The position numbers and the translations under genes are program-made. From the NCBI GenBank assembly GCA_035493675.1, contig DATJIA010000304.1:1-22022 (forward strand): a stretch of 22,022 nt of DNA, given 5' to 3'. This DNA comes from JAIOQA01 sp035493675 (GTDB taxonomy: Bacteria > Myxococcota_A > Polyangia > Haliangiales > Haliangiaceae). Of the stretch, positions 16,657-22,022 are shown in pieces (position 1 is the first letter of the stretch; each line of letters begins with the position of its first letter). Below the pieces are notes generated by a model. That model made no database searches. It was not told the DNA's origin and worked only from the letters and a program-made list of their open reading frames with translations.

Positions 16657-16745
16657 GGGCCTCGGGCCTCGGGCCTCAGGCCTCGGCCCAGCAAGACGCG
16701 CAGTCTGAATCCGGGCCGAGGCCCGAGGCCCGAGGCCCGAGGCCC
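16657..16745. repeat. 33-bp near-perfect inverted repeat made of GGGCCTC heptamers
   Basis: The left arm (16657-16689) and right arm (16713-16745) are reverse complements except for one base. Each is built of about four 7-bp units (GGGCCTC, with its complement GAGGCCC). The loop is 23 nt (16690-16712). There is no T-tract on either side. It fills the gap between the lipoprotein stop (16757) and the GGDEF-kinase promoter, so it may stop or slow transcription from the lipoprotein gene, or bind a protein. Confidence 0.9.
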
Positions 16746-16756
16746 GATGGAGCGAG

Positions 16757-17956
16757 CTACTTGCTGATCCGCACCTTGTGCGTACTCGCGACCTGCGGAT
16801 GGCCGGCGTAGTTGTACTCGGCCCACGGCGCGATCGTCTGGAGCGTCTTGTAGGTGTCGCCCTCGACGTCGATCAGCGCGGCCTTGGCGGTGACGGTGTC
16901 GGCGGCGGCGGGCGCGAGCGCGTCGAACGACGCGGGGAGCGTGGGCAGCGTCACCTTGCCGTTCGACGGGCCGAAGACGTGCCACGCCTTCTGGCCGTAC
17001 GCGAGATCGACCGCGAGCAGCGTGCCTTGATCACCGGCGGTGGTCGCGACCGTCGCGGTGCGCGTCTTCGCGTCGTAGGTCACGCCCGTGATCCACGCGA
17101 GCAGATCCTTCGAGAGATCGAAGCTCGCCTTGGTCTGGCCCTTGTCGACGGGCGCGAGCAGGAGCTGCGAGTGCGCGCCCGCGGCGTCGGCGACCGACAG
17201 CGCGAGGCCGTTGCGGACGCCGAACGCGCCGGCGAGCGAGGCGTCGGCGGTCGCGGCGGTGTTCGCGATCGTCTTCGCGTCGGTGACGAAGCCGACCTCG
17301 GTCGCGAGCGACAGCGTGATCGCGCCTTCCTTCGCCGCGTCGATGCCGGCCAAGCTCGCCGCGAGGTGATCGGCGTCCTTCCACTTGCCGGTCAGCGTGT
17401 AGTCGCCCTTCTCGAGATCGACGCCTTCATCGAGCGCGTAGGCGAGCATGCCGTTCGCGTCGCTCGCGATCGCGAGCAAGAGGCCCGCGCCGCTGCAGTC
17501 GCCGTGGATCGGGAGATCGATCGAGGTCGTCGCGCCCTTGGCCTGCGAGCACGACGCGACCAGCGTGTACTGCGTCGCGCCCGCCTCGGGAGAGAGCTTG
17601 ACCGCGAGCGCGCCCTTGTCCTTGCCCGGATCGGCGTCCTCGGTCGGCGCGATCGTGACGTGCTCGCCGGGCACGAGCGCGAGCACGGTCGTGAGGCCGT
17701 CGACCTCGGCGGTGACGCTCGCGCCCTCGACGATCGTCGCGCTCGCGCGGCCGTCGGCGCCGGTCTTGGTCTCCGCCGCGACCTTGCCGTCGGGGTTGAC
17801 CCACACGACATGGACGTCCTTCATCGGGCCGTCCTTGCCGTTGATCACGATCGCGGCGTTGTCGTTCGCGCCGGGAGGCGCGTCGGGCTGCGTCGGCGGA
17901 TTCGATCCGCACGCCGCGATGAACAAGGCGAGAGCTAGGCTTTGTTGTTTGCGCAT
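16757..17956 (-). CDS. Lipoprotein with carboxypeptidase-regulatory-like domain, function unknown
   Basis: 399 residues with a short signal peptide (MRKQQ then LALALF) and lipobox IAAC, acylated Cys at 16. A Pro-rich linker (about 19-30) is followed by a small beta-sandwich (about 33-95, DVHVVWVNPDG, then GADGRASATI), similar to carboxypeptidase-regulatory/transthyretin-like domains that decorate surface proteins. The rest is Ala/Asp/Thr-rich beta-type sequence without a motif I recognise. There are few cysteines, unlike the other lipoprotein. The ATG is fixed by the signal peptide and by TAGCGT 6 nt upstream. It lies 79 nt after pgk and is followed by the 33-bp palindrome. Confidence 0.8.
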   Translation of the reverse strand: MRKQQSLALALFIAACGSNPPTQPDAPPGANDNAAIVINGKDGPMKDVHVVWVNPDGKVAAETKTGADGRASATIVEGASVTAEVDGLTTVLALVPGEHVTIAPTEDADPGKDKGALAVKLSPEAGATQYTLVASCSQAKGATTSIDLPIHGDCSGAGLLLAIASDANGMLAYALDEGVDLEKGDYTLTGKWKDADHLAASLAGIDAAKEGAITLSLATEVGFVTDAKTIANTAATADASLAGAFGVRNGLALSVADAAGAHSQLLLAPVDKGQTKASFDLSKDLLAWITGVTYDAKTRTATVATTAGDQGTLLAVDLAYGQKAWHVFGPSNGKVTLPTLPASFDALAPAAADTVTAKAALIDVEGDTYKTLQTIAPWAEYNYAGHPQVASTHKVRISK

Positions 17957-17962
17957 GCACCC

Positions 17963-17968
17963 ACGCTA
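17963..17968 (-). promoter_or_regulatory. Candidate -10 of the second lipoprotein gene
   Basis: Minus-strand TAGCGT, ending 6 nt before the ATG at 17956. No Shine-Dalgarno precedes the ATG. It matches the TANNNT-N6-start pattern seen before several other genes here. Confidence 0.4.
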
Positions 17969-18035
17969 GGTGAGCGATGCGCGATCGCCGAAGGCAAGCA
18001 CGGGCGCGAAGCGGCGACCTCGCGCCGCGCGTGCC

Positions 18036-19235
18036 TCACGACGTAGCGAGCGCTTTGATGCCCGGCAACTCCACGCCCTGGATGAACTCGAGCGACGCGC
18101 CGCCGCCGGTCGAGACGTGCGTGACCTTGTCGGCGACGCCCGCCTGCGCGACCGCCGCCGCCGAGTCACCGCCGCCGACCACCGTCAGCGCGAGCTTGTT
18201 CTCCGCCATCGCGTTCGCGATCGCGACGGTGCCCGCGGCGAACTGCGGCTTCTCGAACACGCCCATCGGGCCGTTCCAGAAGATCGTGCGCGCCTCCTTC
18301 ACGGCCTTGCGATACGCCTCGAACGTGCGCGCGCCGATGTCGAGCGCCATCTCGCCGGGCGGGATGTGATCGATCGACACCGCGCGGCCCTCGGCCGCGT
18401 CGAGGCTCGGCGCGACCACGACGTCGACGGGCAGGTGCACCGTGACGCCGCGCTCACCGGCCTTGCGCAAGAAGTTACGCGCGACCGGGAGCTTGTCCTC
18501 CTCGACGCGCGACTTCTGGAGCTCCTTGCCCTGCGCCTTGAGGAACGTGTTCGCCATCGCGCCGCCGATCGCGATCGCGTTGACGCGCCCGAGCAGCGCG
18601 TCGAGCACCTCGATCTTGTCGGAGACCTTCGCGCCGCCGACCACCGCGAGGTACGGACGCTCGACGTCGCCGAGGAGCTTCGACAGGACGTCGATCTCCT
18701 TCGCCATCACGAAGCCGGCGCCCTTGTCGGCGACGAACGCCGCCATGCCCGCGGTCGACGCGTGCGCGCGGTGCGCGGTGCCGAACGCGTCGTTGATGTA
18801 GACGTCGCAGTACGACGCCAGCGTGCGCGCGAGCTGCTCGTCGTTCTCCTCTTCGCCCGGGTTGAAGCGGAGGTTCTCGAGCAGCGCGACCTGGCCGTCG
18901 CGCAGATCGCCGACGACCTTGCGGGCGCCGTCGCCGACCGGCTCGTCGGTCAGGAAGACCTCTTGATCGAGCAGCTCCGCCAAGCGCGCCGCGACCGGCT
19001 CGAGCGAGTACTCGGGCTTGTGCTGCCCGTCGGGCCGCCCGAGGTGCGAGCCGAGCACGATGCGCGCGTCGCGCTCGATCAAGTGCTTGATCGTGGGCAG
19101 CGTCGCGCGGATGCGCGTGTCGTCGCTCACGCGCTTGTCCTTGGTGAGCGGCACGTTGAAGTCGACGCGCACGAACACGCGCTTGCCCTCGACCGGCAGC
19201 TCGCTGACGTGCTTGATGCCGTAGGGGAGCGCCAT
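18036..19235 (-). CDS. pgk: Phosphoglycerate kinase
   Basis: Cytosolic glycolytic enzyme of 399 residues (family about 390-420), which transfers phosphate from 1,3-bisphosphoglycerate to ADP. Marks in order: RVDFNVPL (23-30), the signature of the family; SHLGRP (63-68); LLENLRF (118-124); VVGGAKVSDK (198-207); WNGPMGVFE (320-328); and the nucleotide loop GGGDSAAA (354-361). It starts 2 nt after the gap stop, with GGGAAG in the last gap codons as a probable ribosome site, so gap and pgk are co-translated. Confidence 0.97.
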   Translation of the reverse strand: MALPYGIKHVSELPVEGKRVFVRVDFNVPLTKDKRVSDDTRIRATLPTIKHLIERDARIVLGSHLGRPDGQHKPEYSLEPVAARLAELLDQEVFLTDEPVGDGARKVVGDLRDGQVALLENLRFNPGEEENDEQLARTLASYCDVYINDAFGTAHRAHASTAGMAAFVADKGAGFVMAKEIDVLSKLLGDVERPYLAVVGGAKVSDKIEVLDALLGRVNAIAIGGAMANTFLKAQGKELQKSRVEEDKLPVARNFLRKAGERGVTVHLPVDVVVAPSLDAAEGRAVSIDHIPPGEMALDIGARTFEAYRKAVKEARTIFWNGPMGVFEKPQFAAGTVAIANAMAENKLALTVVGGGDSAAAVAQAGVADKVTHVSTGGGASLEFIQGVELPGIKALATS

Positions 19236-19237
19236 GA

Positions 19238-20245
<1,008 letters not shown>

Positions 20246-20278
20246 GCGTTCCTCCGGGGAAATGACGGAGGGACCCTA
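20246..20278 (-). promoter_or_regulatory. gap leader: strong Shine-Dalgarno within a possible hairpin
   Basis: Minus strand: TAGGGT (20278-20273) is a possible -10. CCTCCG (20271-20266) can pair with CGGAGG (20256-20251) across a 9-nt loop, and the second arm contains the Shine-Dalgarno GGAGG. If transcription starts upstream of 20271, the ribosome site would be closed by a 6-bp stem. If it starts at the distance expected from TAGGGT, the first arm is mostly lost. Confidence 0.45.
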
Positions 20279-20351
20279 GTCCAAACCGGCGGTCGTGGCC
20301 AGCGCAGGAAGGGCCCCCGCGCGGCGATCAGCGAGAAAGAGAAAGACTCGC

Positions 20352-20549
20352 TCAACGCGCGGCGGCGACGTGCGTCGTCGCCGGCTCGCGCTGCGAGATG
20401 CGCGCGGTCACCTCGCTGATCAGCTCGGTGGCGAGAGCGACGATCTGCTTCTCGTCGAAGCCCTGGGCTTCGAGATCGCGATAGATCGACTTGGCGAGGA
20501 TCCGTACGGCATTGATCTTCGCTTGGCGGTCAGCAGCTGGCTTGGTCAT
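20352..20549 (-). CDS. Small hypothetical protein (65 residues)
   Basis: Short, mostly helical protein beginning MTKPAADRQAK, with two predicted amphipathic helices (about 10-30 and 34-52) and a polar tail. Two ATG codons stand in tandem (20552 and 20549). GAGG lies 3 nt before the first and 6 nt before the second, so 20549 is preferred. Amino-acid composition is balanced (Lys, Ile, Glu, Gln), unlike the Arg/Ala-rich shadows of neighbouring genes, which supports real coding. I do not recognise a family. It lies between the helical protein and gap on the same strand. Confidence 0.6.
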   Translation of the reverse strand: MTKPAADRQAKINAVRILAKSIYRDLEAQGFDEKQIVALATELISEVTARISQREPATTHVAAAR

Positions 20550-20642
20550 CATGATCCTCGGAACGAGCCGTTCAACGAGCACGCGTCGTGCCACATCCCA
20601 AGCGTGCGGAATCACGTTCGCCGAGGCGCGAAGAGGCGTCGT

Positions 20643-20695
20643 TTCGCACAACCGATTACGCGGTTCGAGGGTGCGAAGTGCGCAACGCGCTTCGC
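20643..20695. repeat. Nested inverted repeats between the helical protein and the small gene
   Basis: TTCGCAC (20643-20649) pairs with GTGCGAA (20671-20677) around an inner ACCG/CGGT pair. The overlapping segment 20673-20695 forms an alternative 10-bp stem (GCGAAGTGCG with CGCGCTTCGC, one G-T pair) with a 3-nt loop. The two folds exclude each other. The 173-nt gap (20550-20722) holds no other recognised feature and no T-tract. Confidence 0.45.
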
Positions 20696-20722
20696 AGTAA
20701 GTCCGCGGAATGGTTGAACCAG

Positions 20723-22022
20723 TTACTCCGCCGAAACACTGCCGTCCTTCACGAGTGACTCGTTGCCGCCGAACGCCTGCTCGACCAACCAACCGATCTT
20801 CTCCTCGAGCCACTCCTCCGCGCCGATCTGCTCGAGGCCCCAGTCGACCGCCTCTTCGATCGCGCTCTCGGCGAGCGTCGCGGCGCCGCGCAGCTCCTCG
20901 TCGATGTGCGCGAGCAGATCGCCGATCGCGTTCTCGAAGAACTTCACGAGCTTCTTCTTCACGCGCGGCTCGACGACGTCGATGATCGCGTTGGTGCCGC
21001 CCTTGGTCAGCGCCTTGATCAGCATCTGGCGCCCGTCGAGGTTGGCGGCCTTGCCGTCGGCGAGCCGCTCGAGCGCTTCGACCAGCTCTTCCTTCGCGCC
21101 CTTCAGCGCGCCGACCGTGAAGCCGACGATCACCTCCTTCACGACGTCGGCGAGCTGCTCCTTGTAGTAGCCCGCGCGATCGGCGGCCTTCTTCATGTCG
21201 GCGTCGAGCGCGCGCGCTTGATCGTCGGTCTTGTCCTCCTCCTGATCCGCCTTCGCGCGCGCCGACGCGATCGCGAGCGCGTCGCGATCGCCGAGCTCGC
21301 GCACCTTGGCGGCGTCTTTCTTCAGCTGCGCGGCGGCGCGGCTGCGCGACGCCGGCGTGCCCTGCGGATTCTTGGCGAGCCGCGCCGAGCGCGCGGCGGC
21401 GGCGTGCGCGTCCTTCAGCTCTTGCGACATCGCGTCCTCGCCGGCCTTGTCGACCGCGGCGTCGTGCTTCTTCTGGATCCGATCGTCCTTCTTCTTCTTC
21501 TCCTTCGCGCTGTCGCCGCCGAGCGCGGCGCCCTCCATCTTGCCGAGCTTCTCGATCGCGAGATCGAGCACGCCGTCGAGATGGCCGATCAGGTGCTTCC
21601 ACTTGTCCTGATCGCCCGCGAGCTCGTCGGTGCCCAGCTCGACGACGCCGGCCGCGACCTCGGTGAAGATGCCGGTGACCGTCTCCCACTTCTCCTGCGC
21701 GGCGTCGAAGCCCTCCTTCACCTCCATCACCAGCGACGCCGCCTTGTCGACCGCGCTGCCCGCGTCGTACGCGCGCTTCGCCTCCGCGAATTCGCCGCCG
21801 ACGCCCGACACGCCGATCGCGCCCGCGACGTGACCCGCGCCGCTCGCGATCGCGTTGCGGGCCTTGATGTCGTCGGCGTTCACGCCGATCGCGTCGTCGG
21901 TGACCTTGGCGAGATCGTCGAAGCTCTTGCCCGCGCGCTCGAACACCGGGCCGATCGCGGGCAGGTGACCCATCTCGTGATAGACGCCGCCGGCGAACTC
22001 GAGCGCGGCGCCGGGCAGCTCG
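20723..22022 (-). CDS. Large helical protein, C-terminal part (5' end outside window)
   Basis: The frame is open to the right edge, so the ATG at 21973 is probably internal; 433 codons are visible. The edge sequence reads GGVYHEMGHLPAIG, which contains an HExxH (H-E-M-G-H) that could be a zinc-metallopeptidase motif, though the usual third ligand is not evident. The rest is almost wholly alpha-helical: Ala/Gly-rich helices (about bases 21600-21950 on the minus strand), a Lys/Asp/Glu/Gln-rich coiled-coil-like stretch (about 21170-21530), then amphipathic helices to the end. No signal peptide or membrane anchor is visible in this part. I do not recognise the family; a secreted or toxin-like role is possible but unsupported. 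Confidence 0.6.
   Translation of the reverse strand, partial: ELPGAALEFAGGVYHEMGHLPAIGPVFERAGKSFDDLAKVTDDAIGVNADDIKARNAIASGAGHVAGAIGVSGVGGEFAEAKRAYDAGSAVDKAASLVMEVKEGFDAAQEKWETVTGIFTEVAAGVVELGTDELAGDQDKWKHLIGHLDGVLDLAIEKLGKMEGAALGGDSAKEKKKKDDRIQKKHDAAVDKAGEDAMSQELKDAHAAAARSARLAKNPQGTPASRSRAAAQLKKDAAKVRELGDRDALAIASARAKADQEEDKTDDQARALDADMKKAADRAGYYKEQLADVVKEVIVGFTVGALKGAKEELVEALERLADGKAANLDGRQMLIKALTKGGTNAIIDVVEPRVKKKLVKFFENAIGDLLAHIDEELRGAATLAESAIEEAVDWGLEQIGAEEWLEEKIGWLVEQAFGGNESLVKDGSVSAE

Noticed and set aside
13187..16708. 1173-codon plus-strand open frame opposite the GGDEF-kinase and tpiA genes
   Set aside because: Composition is that of an antisense shadow; no motif or plausible start.
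16657..16745. 33-bp palindrome as a standard intrinsic terminator
   Set aside because: No T-tract follows either arm; kept only as a repeat with possible pausing role.

Overview
The window is very GC-rich (roughly 70% or more) and densely coded. The gene content suggests a myxobacterium-like deltaproteobacterium (Myxococcota, possibly of the Haliangiales/Kofleriaceae/Polyangia kind). The reasons are two large multi-domain Ser/Thr kinases, a Cys-rich PKD lipoprotein, a second lipoprotein, and extreme G/C use at third codon positions. This placement is inference from gene style, not from a marker gene.

Layout. Positions 1-318 hold the end of a small membrane protein (+), followed by a clear intrinsic terminator and three tandem hairpins. 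A Cys-rich PKD lipoprotein (523-1536, -) is divergent from maf-yggS (1569-2821, +). yggS converges on a 1185-residue Ser/Thr kinase-STAND ATPase (2818-6375, -), and the two genes share a CTAG stop. That kinase is divergent from yebC-ruvC-ruvA-ruvB and a cardiolipin synthase-like gene (6405-10772, +). Next comes a long minus-strand block, read right to left: a partial helical protein, a 65-residue protein, gap, pgk, a lipoprotein, a GAF-GGDEF-Ser/Thr kinase-V4R-like fusion, tpiA, secG, dapF and a DUF2231-like membrane protein.

Function. The plus-strand block covers nucleotide-pool sanitation (Maf), PLP homeostasis (YggS), translation of difficult sequences (YebC), Holliday-junction processing (RuvABC) and phospholipid synthesis. 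The minus-strand block is the lower-glycolysis set gap-pgk-tpiA continued into secG and dapF. It is interrupted by a lipoprotein gene and a large signalling protein that could link c-di-GMP and protein phosphorylation.

Most notable observations: (1) seven genes that lack a Shine-Dalgarno carry a TA-type -10 hexamer exactly 6 nt before the start codon, which predicts leaderless transcripts; (2) the GGDEF-kinase fusion, with an intact-looking c-di-GMP I-site, sits inside the glycolytic cluster; (3) SecG carries a tail of about 170 residues rich in Ser/Gly/Ala repeats; (4) a 33-bp near-perfect palindrome of heptamers lies directly upstream of the fusion gene's promoter. No tRNA, rRNA, CRISPR array, insertion sequence or origin was seen.
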